DNA of 64,000 nucleotides. It comes from Corynebacterium amycolatum SK46. Its GTDB lineage: Bacteria > Actinomycetota > Actinomycetes > Mycobacteriales > Mycobacteriaceae. Below are positions 28,746-38,137 of the stretch, piece by piece (position 1 is the first letter of the stretch; every line of letters begins with the position of its first letter). The stretch spans positions 158,231-222,230 of the forward strand of contig NZ_ABZU01000001.1 in NCBI RefSeq assembly GCF_000173655.1. Reading direction: 5' to 3'. The translations under genes were made by a program, and so were the position numbers. A model generated the notes under the pieces. The model searched no databases. It saw only the letters and a list, made by a program, of their open reading frames with translations, and was not told the DNA's origin.

Positions 28746-30433
28746 CCAGCCTGCCGCTTGCCGACGAATCGGTCGGTAGCAATGGTTGCGGTAACACCGA
28801 GGCTGGCTAGTCCAATCATCGGCCCCCACGCTAACCACGGCGCTCGCTCGAGATATTGCGTGGATTCGTTGAGGATTACTCCCCAATCTGGACTGCCTAC
28901 ACCTGCGCCTACGCCGAGGAAGCCGAGTGCTGCGAGGGCGATAGCATTATGGGCAATCCTGGTCACGGCATGGCGAGCTACTGCTGGAATAGTCATGGGA
29001 AGAACATGCAGCTTCAAAAGGTGCCAACGGCTGGCCCCCATGGTTTGCGCAAATCGGTAGTGCCCGGATGCAGCGGCTTCATTAGCAACTTCGACGCAAT
29101 GTGCAGCCAGAGGAATCCACCCGACCAAGAACACCGCTATCGCAGCTGTCAGCATCGAGCGGCCCAACACTCCAGCCAAAATAAGGCCCAGCATTATTGC
29201 GGGTACCGCATTCATGGCATCTCCGAAGAACTGCACTGACGCCCCTAGATGCCCAATCACAAGGGCGATGAGTGCGCACACTATGGTCACCAGGATTGCA
29301 GTTCCGATTGTGGCGCCGATACCGTCGGCAAGCCGCGCCCAAATGTCACGGCCAAGCTGATCGGTACCCAGTGGGTGTTGCCAGGACGGTGAAATGAAGC
29401 GTTTAGCAGAGTCGATGTCCGCTCTGCGGGGGACTCCCAGCGCAATTAGCACGATAGGAATAATCGACAGGATGAGACTCCAGAAACCTCCACTCCCTGT
29501 AGGCCGGCCAACAGTGGCGATGCTTCCTCGCAGCTTCCGCGCATACTGCCCCCGTATTGCCTGAGCCACGAGTCCACAGATGATGCCGATCCCCAACACC
29601 ACAGTCACTGCGCCTTGCAGAACAGGAATATCGCCCGCCGTAGCAGCCGCAACCACGTTCCGCCCAAAGCCCGGCAAATGAAAGGTGACCTCAATTGCTG
29701 CGGTGGCCGATAACGTGCCCGCAAAGAACAGCGTCAACTGCGACAGTGTCGGCAGTAGGCTACGCCACGTGACAAATCGAATAATCGTGGATTTTGGGAC
29801 ACCGTTGGTGCGCCATGACTCTACCCAGGGTTCTGCCAACGCAGAATCAGCTGAAATCAGCAACACGCGCCCATAGAGTCCCGCGGCGGGCAGGCCAATT
29901 GCCAGCACCGGCAGCACCATATGCGCCGGTGATGCCCAACCGCCTACCGGAAACATGCGCAGTTCAACAGCCAACCACCACAACAATAAGACCGCCACTA
30001 CAAAATTTGGCAGTGCGGCGAGAACCGCTAGCACGCTCGGTGTCCATTTTCCGGCTTGCAATCCGGCAATCCGTGGAAGTACGAGCGCCAGCGCAACGAC
30101 GACGCACAACGCCATGGAAGCCGCAGTCAATGCGAACGTAATACCGAAGCCGTTCACAGCCTGAGCGAAAGCATCTTGTCCGGTTACCCACGAGGTGCCA
30201 AAGTCACCGTGAAGAATATTTGTCGTCCACTGTTGGAGTGACTCCCAAGGCGTTGTCGGCAGGCCATATTCTCTGCGAACAGCCTCAATAAGCTCCGGTG
30301 TTATCTCCCGTTCCCGCTCACGGGCACGCAGAACGGCGTATGCGGGTTCCCGTCCTGTCAACCACGGCAACAGAGCCGTGAGGACGAGAAGTCCCACAAT
30401 TGAGGCAACTACCGCGAAAGCTTTCCGAATCAC
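28742..30433 (-). CDS. Fused ABC permease (DppB-DppC type, peptide/nickel class)
   Basis: 563 residues formed by two permease subunits that are normally separate. Residues about 1-300 correspond to DppB (N-terminal helix, REREITPELIEAVRREYGL, then six segments). Residues about 310-560 correspond to DppC with the family motif HPLGTDQLGRDIWARL and the coupling-helix block TMGASRWHLLKLHVLP. The first half has the block SWRTNGVPKSTIIRFVTWRS. The ATG overlaps the stop of the binding-protein gene (30430-30433). It is the last gene of the operon. The frame is continuous, so this is a real fusion and not a missed stop. Confidence 0.9.
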   Translation of the reverse strand: MIRKAFAVVASIVGLLVLTALLPWLTGREPAYAVLRAREREREITPELIEAVRREYGLPTTPWESLQQWTTNILHGDFGTSWVTGQDAFAQAVNGFGITFALTAASMALCVVVALALVLPRIAGLQAGKWTPSVLAVLAALPNFVVAVLLLWWLAVELRMFPVGGWASPAHMVLPVLAIGLPAAGLYGRVLLISADSALAEPWVESWRTNGVPKSTIIRFVTWRSLLPTLSQLTLFFAGTLSATAAIEVTFHLPGFGRNVVAAATAGDIPVLQGAVTVVLGIGIICGLVAQAIRGQYARKLRGSIATVGRPTGSGGFWSLILSIIPIVLIALGVPRRADIDSAKRFISPSWQHPLGTDQLGRDIWARLADGIGATIGTAILVTIVCALIALVIGHLGASVQFFGDAMNAVPAIMLGLILAGVLGRSMLTAAIAVFLVGWIPLAAHCVEVANEAAASGHYRFAQTMGASRWHLLKLHVLPMTIPAVARHAVTRIAHNAIALAALGFLGVGAGVGSPDWGVILNESTQYLERAPWLAWGPMIGLASLGVTATIATDRFVGKRQAG

Positions 30434-31896
30434 TTAGCCGTCTTCTCTGTAATCAGGTGGCGCTCCATAGGATCGAGTGCGATACCACGAACATTCTTCG
30501 CACCGACTAGCGATTTTTCATGAGACAGCGGAACTACTGCACCATCAGCAACAATTTCCGCGCCGATTCGAGCTGCTGCCGACAGGCGCTCCTCATCGTC
30601 GCCAAGCTCAGCGGCCTTCTCAATATCGGCATCTATGGTTTGGTTACACAGCTGCGAGAGATTATAAGAGCTCTCACAGGTGAAGTCGGATTGTAGGAAG
30701 CTGATTGGGTCAGCCGCACCGAGCATGTAATTACGGGAGCCGACGATGACATCAAAGTTCCCCTCGAGCATGTCGGCTTCCAAGGAGTTGTAGTCGGCTA
30801 CCGTGATGTCGACTGTGAATCCCATCTTGCGCAGCTGATCCGCAACGAGATTGGCAACTTCAGGCAGCTCCGCACGGGAATCCCACGTAGCCAAGCGGAT
30901 TTCCTTCCCCTTGCCATTCGGCCCCGGCTTCACAGTGGTCTCAGGAGTTGCTGCCGCCCACGAGGCTGAACGATTAAAAATCGCCCCCTTCGGATTCACC
31001 GCTTGAGCTTCAAAAATGTCCCTAACCACCGGTTCCGGATCGATTGCAGCGGCTACCTCCTTACGCAGTTCGGCGTCGGCAAACACGCCTTTTGCGGTAT
31101 TGAAATGCAGGAGATTGACACGAGGCAGATCCACCTTAGACACGTCCACGTCATCGAGGCCGCCAAGCGATGAGATTGGCAACCCCTTCACCAGGTCTTG
31201 CTCATCTGCGCGCAGTGCATTCGTACGAGCTGTGGAATCCCCAATGAAAGACAATGTCAGAGTCTCAGTTTCCGGCTTACCATTCCGGTAGTCGGCGAAT
31301 GCACGTGCGGATACAGTACCGTCTGGGTTCTTCGTCTCGAGCTCAAACGGACCTGTACCATGCCCAAAGGGGTCAGGTACGTCCCCCTCAAATGCTGCGG
31401 GAGAGAGAACCATAGTTCCCGGATCAGCAAAGCGCTTCACCAAAATTGGATCATCTTTATCCGAAGTGACAGTAACCTCTCGGTCTCCTGTGGCCGTAGC
31501 CTGAAGTTGGTTCTTGCCGAGCCCCTTTGGCCTCGTCGGCGCATCAATGGCATGTGTGAGCGAGTTGGCGACAGCCTGCGCATCGACTGGCGTTCCATCG
31601 TGGAAAGTCAATCCATCCGGCAGCGTAAATACGACGGTGCGAGCATCCTTCACTTCCCACTTCTCTGCCAGTTCGGGCTTAACGGTGCCCTCGTCATCAA
31701 TCGCCACAAGCATTTCCGTGGCACCTGCGCGGGTCGACAGGACTGCGTCATCGGAGTATGGCGAGAACTCTGCGACCGGTTCGAATTGCAGGGCTACCCG
31801 CAGCGCATTCGCATCACCGCTCCCCTGTGCAAAGCAGGAGGTCAATGCGAACGGCAGTGCCGCAGTGGCCAGAATTAGTCCAATTTTTCGATTCAT
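30430..31896 (-). CDS. Substrate-binding lipoprotein, peptide/nickel ABC family (SBP_bac_5)
   Basis: 488 residues. The signal peptide ends in the lipobox LTSC (Cys at residue 21), giving a membrane-anchored extracellular receptor. The SBP_bac_5 signature is FTLPDGLTFHDGTPVDAQAV, and the C-terminal lobe has GNFDVIVGSRNYMLGAADPI. The gene follows the MFS gene after 96 bp and is coupled to the fused permease by a 4-bp overlap. Family members carry peptides, nickel or metal-opine complexes; the ligand cannot be read from sequence. Confidence 0.92.
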   Translation of the reverse strand: MNRKIGLILATAALPFALTSCFAQGSGDANALRVALQFEPVAEFSPYSDDAVLSTRAGATEMLVAIDDEGTVKPELAEKWEVKDARTVVFTLPDGLTFHDGTPVDAQAVANSLTHAIDAPTRPKGLGKNQLQATATGDREVTVTSDKDDPILVKRFADPGTMVLSPAAFEGDVPDPFGHGTGPFELETKNPDGTVSARAFADYRNGKPETETLTLSFIGDSTARTNALRADEQDLVKGLPISSLGGLDDVDVSKVDLPRVNLLHFNTAKGVFADAELRKEVAAAIDPEPVVRDIFEAQAVNPKGAIFNRSASWAAATPETTVKPGPNGKGKEIRLATWDSRAELPEVANLVADQLRKMGFTVDITVADYNSLEADMLEGNFDVIVGSRNYMLGAADPISFLQSDFTCESSYNLSQLCNQTIDADIEKAAELGDDEERLSAAARIGAEIVADGAVVPLSHEKSLVGAKNVRGIALDPMERHLITEKTAK

Positions 31897-31979
31897 ACAG
31901 TTACTTCTCTTTCGTAAGTGTCGAGTTTTTTGGGGCGGGAGATTTAGTTGGCTGATACTCTCTAGTGCTTTGATGTCGG

Positions 31980-32005
31980 CTAGTGCTGCTGTCTAGTGCT
32001 GCTGT
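31980..32005. repeat. Perfect 13-bp tandem duplication at the MFS stop
   Basis: CTAGTGCTGCTGT is repeated twice without a gap (31980-31992, 31993-32005). The second copy contains the stop codon of the MFS gene (31993-31995 on the minus strand) and the first repeats it. A third CTAGTGCT lies a little further downstream of the gene. Confidence 0.9.
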
Positions 32006-33201
32006 CTCAGCTTGATTAGCCCCACTGCCGATATCAGCAATAAAACGGTCATGATTGCCCACGGCGCTGCTGCCAACAGCTGTGGGGTCTCGGCCCAATC
32101 CAAGGTGGCACCAACCACAATTGACCCCACTAAAACGGCGAGTCCACCGAAGCTGTTCAGAAAACCGTATGCAGAACCGAGGTCCTTATTTCCGGTTAGT
32201 TTTCCGACGAGGTCTTTGGCTATCGGAACTGCAATCATCATTCCGAGATGCATCACTAACAGCATTGTCACTGCCGGGGCTAAGGCCCACCATCCCTCCA
32301 TGCGGATAGGCGCGCAGACCGCAATGATGGCGAAGGCAAACGCCATCAGTCCAAAACCGCCACTAATGGCAACTCCTATAGGCAGTTTTTCGGCCCATTT
32401 AGTCACAGTGGTTTGCAGCCCGATAACGAATACCGCTGAGATGACAAAAAACCAGCTCAGATACTCATCGCTGCCCGTGGCGCGACGCAGTTCTACAGGA
32501 AGGGCCAAATACTGCTGGTTATAGGCGAGCAAATAGGTCGAGTAGAACACCGCGAACACAATGAACGCTCGATTGCGAAGGATTCGCCCCCACGCGGCAG
32601 TCATACTGCCACCAGCTGAATGCACGCCTTCCCATCTCCGCGCTAACAGCAGATGCATCACAAAGATGCCGGTAAAGATGGCTGCGCCGGCAAAGGAAAC
32701 AGCTGAAAAACCAATCGGGATCAACAGCGCACCCACCACAGGGCCGGTAAGCGAGCCCAAACGGGAATAGCTTTCGTCAAGAGCAAAGAGTCGTACACGT
32801 GTACACACTCCTTGTTTCTCGAGTTCGGCACCCCCACCAGCCAACAAGGATTCAACTGCAGGCGAGAACAGTGCGGCCGCAAAGCCAATAAGGACAACGC
32901 CAACAAACATCATTGGCACGGAGGTTGCCAGTCCAGTTACCAGGAAACCTACAACGCGAAGCGCAACTCCAACGAGCAACACTTTGATTGCCCCGAAACG
33001 ATCGACAAGACCGCCGCCCAGGAAGAACATTCCCTGTTGACTAAAGGTTCGTACACCAAGTACCAGCCCCACCACGGCACCGCTGGCCCCTAAGTTGTTC
33101 GAGAGCTCCACGGCAATGAACGGGACAACGAGGTAAAAGCCGATGTTGAAAAGCAGCTGCGTAATCAACAGTGCTTGAATCTTTTTGGGCAATTGCTTCA
33201 C
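31993..33201 (-). CDS. MFS transporter embedded in the ABC operon
   Basis: 402 residues, twelve predicted membrane segments. The first-half motif is GGLVDRFGAIKVLLVG (about 62-77). It starts with GTG at 33201, overlapping the TGA of the preceding ATPase gene (GTGA). An MFS gene inside a peptide/nickel-type ABC operon recalls cntE, the staphylopine exporter of the staphylococcal cnt operon. No opine-synthesis genes are visible here, so the comparison concerns architecture only. It could also be a drug or peptide exporter. Confidence 0.85.
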   Translation of the reverse strand: MKQLPKKIQALLITQLLFNIGFYLVVPFIAVELSNNLGASGAVVGLVLGVRTFSQQGMFFLGGGLVDRFGAIKVLLVGVALRVVGFLVTGLATSVPMMFVGVVLIGFAAALFSPAVESLLAGGGAELEKQGVCTRVRLFALDESYSRLGSLTGPVVGALLIPIGFSAVSFAGAAIFTGIFVMHLLLARRWEGVHSAGGSMTAAWGRILRNRAFIVFAVFYSTYLLAYNQQYLALPVELRRATGSDEYLSWFFVISAVFVIGLQTTVTKWAEKLPIGVAISGGFGLMAFAFAIIAVCAPIRMEGWWALAPAVTMLLVMHLGMMIAVPIAKDLVGKLTGNKDLGSAYGFLNSFGGLAVLVGSIVVGATLDWAETPQLLAAAPWAIMTVLLLISAVGLIKLRQQH

Positions 33202-33842
33202 GACGCTAGCTCCTCGGCAGCCGACAGGAGCTCAACAACTTCAGGAATACCGGTTTTATCGAGCTCTCCAACCGGGCCGCTAAAGACCGCTTCCCCTGCT
33301 GACATGACGATTATGTGATCACACAGTCGCAACAAGCTGTTTATGTCATGAGACACCAGCAGTACCGTCGCTTCAGTGCCGAGTAGGACCTCCTCCAGCA
33401 TGGAAGCGGTATCCCGGTCCAGAGCGGAAAACGCTTCATCGGCAATAATCAGTTCCGGTTTGCCAATGACCGCACGTGCGATTGCCATTCGCTGGCGCTG
33501 ACCGCCAGAGAGCTCGTGGGGTCGTCGATATGCAAATTCCGGATCGAGCCCCAGAGATTCCAGCATCGCTCGAACATCTCCAGTTGCGAACTCACAAATG
33601 CTGTCGATTACCGGCCGATGTGGCAATAGCGTGGCGTCTGGGTTCTGCGGAATATAGCCAATTGGCCCCTGTGCCATCGTGACTGTGCCGCTGTCCGGAC
33701 ACAACTGGCCTGTCAGGAGACTGATTAGGCTACTCTTGCCCGCTCCTGATCGCCCCATGATGCCAACCACGCTTCCCTGCGGAATCGTGAGAGTGACATC
33801 GAGGAGCCTGCCTTTGCAAGTAACTCCATCGATACTGATCAT
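33198..33842 (-). CDS. ABC transporter ATPase (second of two, minimal length)
   Basis: 214 residues, an ATPase core without the C-terminal oligopeptide-transporter extension found in DppD/OppF. Walker A is GRSGAGKSS near residue 31, the signature is LSGGQRQRMAIARAV near 115, and Walker B is ELIIADEAFSALD. The H-loop SHDINSLLRLCDH follows. It overlaps the upstream ATPase gene and the downstream MFS gene by 4 bp each, so translation of the three is coupled. Size resembles the CntD/CntF or NikD/NikE class. Confidence 0.93.
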   Translation of the reverse strand: MISIDGVTCKGRLLDVTLTIPQGSVVGIMGRSGAGKSSLISLLTGQLCPDSGTVTMAQGPIGYIPQNPDATLLPHRPVIDSICEFATGDVRAMLESLGLDPEFAYRRPHELSGGQRQRMAIARAVIGKPELIIADEAFSALDRDTASMLEEVLLGTEATVLLVSHDINSLLRLCDHIIVMSAGEAVFSGPVGELDKTGIPEVVELLSAAEELAS

Positions 33843-34426
33843 GCGCAGATTCGCTCTTCCACAGTGCCACTTTCCAAATAGAGGATTCGTGTAGCGATCT
33901 TTCGTGCTACTCCCTCGTCGTGGGTGGCAATAACGATGGCTGTTTGCGTGCGCTCATGTAGCTTCTGCAGAGCGCCTACTACCTCAAGAGTCGCAATCGG
34001 GTCCAGCGAGGAAGTAGGTTCGTCGGCAAGCAGCAGCGAAGGCGACGGTTTCGTCGCCAGCGCGGCCGCAATTGCGACACGCTGACGCTGACCGCCGGAG
34101 AGCTCCATGGGATAGCGATGAGCCTGTTCTCGGGAAATACCGCAAGCCTCGAGAGCATCGAAACCACTGTTGTGCGCAAGAATTCGCACTTGCCGATCGC
34201 AGCGTACAAGAGGGTTAAGGCACGCCAAAGTGTCTTGCATAATAAAGCTGGTCCGCAGACCTTGTTGACTTAATGTGCGAAGAAACGACGTCTTTCCCGA
34301 TCCTGACTGCCCCATCACCGCGACAATGTCCTTTGGGAAAATATCAAGTTTGTCGATGTGGAGTACGGTCAGTTCGCCAGCTGATACATCGACATCGCGC
34401 AAGCGCACTATCGCAGAATCGCCCAT
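33839..34426 (-). CDS. ABC transporter ATPase (first of two, minimal length)
   Basis: 195 residues from the ATG at 34426. I chose this start because AAGGAG lies 5 bp upstream. An in-frame ATG at 34453 would add nine residues, and the frame is open further but with unlikely sequence. Walker A is GQSGSGKTS near residue 40, the signature LSGGQRQRVAIAAAL, and Walker B SLLLADEPTSSLD. The H-loop is ATHDEGVARKI. It is the first gene of the operon ATPase-ATPase-MFS-receptor-permease and lies 52 bp after the TDT gene on the same strand. Confidence 0.88.
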   Translation of the reverse strand: MGDSAIVRLRDVDVSAGELTVLHIDKLDIFPKDIVAVMGQSGSGKTSFLRTLSQQGLRTSFIMQDTLACLNPLVRCDRQVRILAHNSGFDALEACGISREQAHRYPMELSGGQRQRVAIAAALATKPSPSLLLADEPTSSLDPIATLEVVGALQKLHERTQTAIVIATHDEGVARKIATRILYLESGTVEERICA

Positions 34427-34478
34427 TCTCTCCTTCTTGCCAATCAGTTTCATTACGGGGAGTTTAACACCTTGAACT

Positions 34479-35417
34479 CTAAATCCGTACTGCCAGCTCT
34501 CGCGCCCACCAACCAAATCGAGCCACGCACACACACCAGTGCACAGCCAGCAAACACAGTAACCCGGCACTGACGGCGTACAGCCACTGCGCGTCGGCAG
34601 TGTCACCCAGACTGTGCGTACCAAGGCTCAGCGTGCCCACGGGGAAGGTTGCACCCCACCAACCAGGGCTGTATCCGGCCCAACGGATTACGGCGCGAGT
34701 GAATCGTCGTAAAGCAATGGCCGCGAGGAAGAGACCGACAATGAGCACGGTGGTGCCGTAAGCGACGGCGAAGGTTCGGTTGAAAAGCAGCTGCGCGGCG
34801 GCCGTGGACTGACCGACCAAACCGAGCGGAATCCAGGCAGTGCCGGCGATGGAATCGGGGATGCGCATGATGCCGGAGAACAGGGCGACGTAGCAGCGTA
34901 CGAAGATCGGCAGAACCGTAATCAGCGCCATACAGAAGAATACTTGTGCGCAGACGTGATAGCGCGTGCCGTAGTCAACGCTCAGCTGCGCGCCGCTAGT
35001 CGCTGCCACCATCGGGGCGACCAGCGCAAGGCCCCACTGAAAAGTCGGCTCGCCTTCGAATCCTCGCAGTTGACGAAGGCTGACGTAGATTGCCAGCGGC
35101 GCGCCAATCCACCAGGTCGCCCGCTGCCACGCAGAATCGTTGAACACCGAGCTTGCGGAACTACCGAGAGCCATGATGCCCATCGAGAGCATGCCCCACG
35201 GTGCCATCAACTTCGAGTGGAAAGGCGGGTTTCGAAGACGCAACCAGCCAACCACTATGAAACCGAGAATGCTTACTGCCACGATGAGAAGCAGTTCCGG
35301 AACCATCGGCACGTCATGAATGTGCGCAAGCGTGGCGAAGATGGACGTACCCATCAGAGATCCTGCCCACGCGGGCCCGGCGGGCGCAAGCACATCACGG
35401 CGAGAAGAGTTGGTCAT
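34479..35417 (-). CDS. TDT-family (TehA/SLAC1-like) transporter
   Basis: 312 residues from ATG at 35417, with about ten membrane segments. The family opening PAGPAWAGSLMGTSIFATLA and GYSPGWWGATFPVGTLSLGT near the C-terminus match the telluriteresistance/dicarboxylate (C4-dicarboxylate, sulfite or chloride) transporter group. An ATG at 35480 would add 21 residues but would leave only 6 bp to the divergent LysR gene. The later start places the first helix correctly and leaves room for control sites. Pairing with a divergent LysR regulator suggests inducible export of an anion; sulfite is one possibility. Confidence 0.82.
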   Translation of the reverse strand: MTNSSRRDVLAPAGPAWAGSLMGTSIFATLAHIHDVPMVPELLLIVAVSILGFIVVGWLRLRNPPFHSKLMAPWGMLSMGIMALGSSASSVFNDSAWQRATWWIGAPLAIYVSLRQLRGFEGEPTFQWGLALVAPMVAATSGAQLSVDYGTRYHVCAQVFFCMALITVLPIFVRCYVALFSGIMRIPDSIAGTAWIPLGLVGQSTAAAQLLFNRTFAVAYGTTVLIVGLFLAAIALRRFTRAVIRWAGYSPGWWGATFPVGTLSLGTHSLGDTADAQWLYAVSAGLLCLLAVHWCVCVARFGWWARELAVRI

Positions 35418-35486
35418 GCTCAAACCGTATTTGGCCTTGCTGCAGTCACAGCTATCACGAACCTCTGTAAGGGGTACCATTGATGC

Positions 35487-36401
35487 ATGTACCCCTCCGC
35501 TGTGTCCGAACTCGAAGCACTTCTAACCGTCGCCCATGCGGGGTCGATCTCGAAGGCCGCGCGTGAGCTCGGCACCAACCAGCAGACCATGTCCGCACGC
35601 ATCGCACGGGCGGAGAAAGCGCTGGGAATCACAGTCTTCGAACGCTCCCCTTACGGCGTCTCACCTACGGAAAAAGGGCAAATGCTTATCGACGCCCTCC
35701 CAGACCTCCTCGCCGCCTGCCACAGATTTTCGGGCATTGCCGCCAGCTTGCGTTCCGACAATGTTCCCCGCCACCTCACCCTTGCGGTGTCCAACACTGT
35801 CGCTGAGCTCTACTACCCCGGCTGGGCCGCCGAGTTCCACCGGCAACATCCCACAGTCAAACTGTCGATGGTGCAGGCAAACTCCCGCGAGGTGCGGCAA
35901 CTAGTAGCCGACAGTGCGGTGGACTTCGGCCTGGTAGAGGGCGAGGCTGGTCGGCACGACCTCGAAGAACGGATCATCGGCACCGACGAACTGGTCCTCG
36001 CCGTGCCGACTGGGCATCCGTGGTCTGAGCGGGCTGCGGTGCATAATGCAATATCCATCGAGGAACTGCGCGCGACGCCACTTGTTATTCGCGAACCAGG
36101 TTCCGGTAGCCGAAAGGTGGTGGAAGATGCACTGGGCACTCTCACCGAACCCGCCGGAGAATTTGGCTCCCTTTCGGCACAGCGCGCTGGCATGATTGCG
36201 TTGGCATCGCCAACAATCATCGCCCGCGGCGCAATTCGCGATCAGGTAACGCTCGGGCGCATTGTCATCGTCCCCACCGACACCGTTTTTACTCGCAACC
36301 TCAGCGTGGTCATGCGTCGTGGCAGTGAAGCTAGTGGGGACATTTCGGAATTTATCCGCATTGCTAGTCCTATACTTAGCAAGCATGAGCAATCCCAATG
36401 A
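35487..36401 (+). CDS. LysR-family transcriptional regulator
   Basis: 304 residues. The N-terminal helix-turn-helix (about 1-65) has ELEALLTVAHAGSISKAARE and MSARIARAEKALGITVFERS, the LysR pattern. The co-inducer domain follows, with VSNTVAELYYPGWAAEF and VDFGLVEGEA. It is divergent from the TDT gene with a 69-bp gap, the standard layout for a regulator controlling its neighbour. Its 3' end overlaps the CMD gene by 17 bp. CysB/CysL or CynR-like function is plausible but unproven. Confidence 0.92.
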   Translation: MYPSAVSELEALLTVAHAGSISKAARELGTNQQTMSARIARAEKALGITVFERSPYGVSPTEKGQMLIDALPDLLAACHRFSGIAASLRSDNVPRHLTLAVSNTVAELYYPGWAAEFHRQHPTVKLSMVQANSREVRQLVADSAVDFGLVEGEAGRHDLEERIIGTDELVLAVPTGHPWSERAAVHNAISIEELRATPLVIREPGSGSRKVVEDALGTLTEPAGEFGSLSAQRAGMIALASPTIIARGAIRDQVTLGRIVIVPTDTVFTRNLSVVMRRGSEASGDISEFIRIASPILSKHEQSQ

Positions 36402-36810
36402 TGAACTCTTTTCCTCCGACCGCTACGATGCCGGTATCCAAATCCGCCGCGAGGTAATGGGCGACGAATTCGTCGATGCCGCCCTTTCTCGTAACGCAGG
36501 CTCCGACGGAGAGACCCTGCAGAAGCACATCACCGCCACAGTCTGGGGCTCTGTCTGGAGCCGCGAAGGGCTGGCCAAGCGTGATCGCTCTCTGCTCAAC
36601 ATTGGAATGCTCGTCGCTCTGCGCGCCACCGAAGAGCTGCGTGGCCACATCAAGGGTGCCCTCGCCAACGGCCTGACCCGCACCGAGATCACCGAAGCCA
36701 TCGTCCACGCTTCTGGCTACTGTGGCGCACCGGCCGCGCTGTCCGCGATGAAGGTCGCGCAGGAAGTGCTAGTTGCTGAGCTCGGCCCGCTTGACGACGA
36801 CAATCAGTAG
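36385..36810 (+). CDS. Carboxymuconolactone decarboxylase (CMD) family protein
   Basis: 141 residues from ATG at 36385. The CMD fold is recognised by REGLAKRDRSLLNIGMLVAL, RGHIKGALANGLTRTEITEA and HASGYCGAPAALSAMKVA. It is close to PcaC in size (about 130), but no pca pathway genes are nearby, so the activity may be different. The AhpD-type CxxC is absent. It overlaps the LysR gene and is likely co-transcribed with it. The stop codon overlaps the convergent acyltransferase gene. Confidence 0.85.
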   Translation: MSNPNDELFSSDRYDAGIQIRREVMGDEFVDAALSRNAGSDGETLQKHITATVWGSVWSREGLAKRDRSLLNIGMLVALRATEELRGHIKGALANGLTRTEITEAIVHASGYCGAPAALSAMKVAQEVLVAELGPLDDDNQ

Positions 36811-37913
36811 GCAGCCCACGGGCTCGCCGGCCCCGGTCGCCGCGTAAGCACATCAGTGATACACCGCAGCAGCCACGACAGTGGCAAAGTGATGACAGTG
36901 GTAACAATTGCCACTGCCAGCATCGAGCCCTGGAAGGTCTGGTAGCCCATCACCTTCATCACCCAGTCCATGACCAACACATGGACGAGGAAGAACTCGT
37001 AGGAAACTTCGCCCAGCCAGATCATGGCTGGATGACGAAGCCACCGTACCTCGGTGCCCAGTGCAATTGGGGCCACGAATGCACCAGCGGACAGGCCGTA
37101 CAGTGTGGTCTTCCACAACGCCTGATTGACATCATCCGGCACTAAGGTTGCTGGCCCCACATGTGTGGTCGTCGACAGCGCAAACAGCACTAGCGCTATC
37201 AGCCAGCTGGCCGCCAAATTAACGCGCCAGCCAACCTTTCGCCCGTACGCCAGTAGCATGCCGATGGCGAACCAGTCGAAATACGCCATCGGCCACAGCC
37301 GTGACACTACCGGCAGCAGCTTTTCCTGATGAGACAGCACAGTCCAGACCGGACCGATAAGACCAAAACCAATGATGATGGCCAGTGTTTGGCCAGGACG
37401 CAGACGCCCCTTTGTAATCGTCCAGATGCCAAGTCCGACCAGAGGCAGCACCAGGTAGAAACCAACCTCCACCACCATCGACCACATCTGCGACAAACCT
37501 GGGTGAATCCAACCGAATTGGAGAGTCTGAGTAAAAGACATCGACCGCAGCCAGCCTTGCAGACCACCACCGGCCGGCGGCGGGTCATCTGCGGCGTGAA
37601 TGAGAAACGCCGCAGTGACCACAATCCAATAAGCCGGCAGGACTCTCTTTGCACGACTAATGAAGTATTTCCGCAGGCTGGGCGGTTTCGCGAGGACGTC
37701 GTCAAGCGAACCGAGCCAACGTCCTGTAAGCAGAAACGCGCTGAGCACGAAGAAGATGGTGACACCGATTTCGAACCGACCGTTGAGACGCCCCCACCAA
37801 TTGTCCGTGTAATGTCCAGTCCAAAACGCCGCGTGCGTAAGCAGGACGCCGAATGCGCCGATGGCTCGGATGCTGGTCAGCTCCGGGACGTAGGTGGACT
37901 TGGCCGAATTCAT
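36804..37913 (-). CDS. Membrane acyltransferase, Acyltransferase_3 family
   Basis: 369 residues with about ten membrane segments. The N-terminal block YVPELTSIRAIGAFGVLLTHAAF contains the conserved R-x(10)-H, written here as separate elements IRAIGAFGVLLTH and GRFEIGVTIFFVLSAFLLTGR in the next helix (each quoted element is part of one stretch). FISRAKRVLPAYWI follows. Such enzymes O-acylate cell-surface glycans or glycolipids, using acyl-CoA or another donor. The gene stands alone and converges with the CMD gene. Substrate unknown. Confidence 0.9.
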   Translation of the reverse strand: MNSAKSTYVPELTSIRAIGAFGVLLTHAAFWTGHYTDNWWGRLNGRFEIGVTIFFVLSAFLLTGRWLGSLDDVLAKPPSLRKYFISRAKRVLPAYWIVVTAAFLIHAADDPPPAGGGLQGWLRSMSFTQTLQFGWIHPGLSQMWSMVVEVGFYLVLPLVGLGIWTITKGRLRPGQTLAIIIGFGLIGPVWTVLSHQEKLLPVVSRLWPMAYFDWFAIGMLLAYGRKVGWRVNLAASWLIALVLFALSTTTHVGPATLVPDDVNQALWKTTLYGLSAGAFVAPIALGTEVRWLRHPAMIWLGEVSYEFFLVHVLVMDWVMKVMGYQTFQGSMLAVAIVTTVITLPLSWLLRCITDVLTRRPGPASPWAAY

Positions 37914-38137
37914 GCCATTATTTTAGGAGCGCAAAGTACTTCCCCGTGTTGTTTCGGCAAAAGTGGAATCTACATAATTTCTTCTACATGTTCTCGGCGG
38001 TGCTCAAGATGCACTGAGCAAACTCGTGCCTGTTCGAGCGCCCAGATGTTCTAGTTAAGGTCCGCTTGACGATGTCATTCAGTAATCAACTCACGAGCTA
38101 TCAGACTAGCCGTTACATGCACGGCTCTATAGAAAAA
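37914..38137. other. AT-richer intergenic region
   Basis: 224 bp between the acyltransferase promoter and the unknown gene. A 7-bp inverted repeat CACGGCT/AGCCGTG brackets the stop codon of the unknown gene, but no T run follows. I see no gene or RNA here. Confidence 0.5.
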
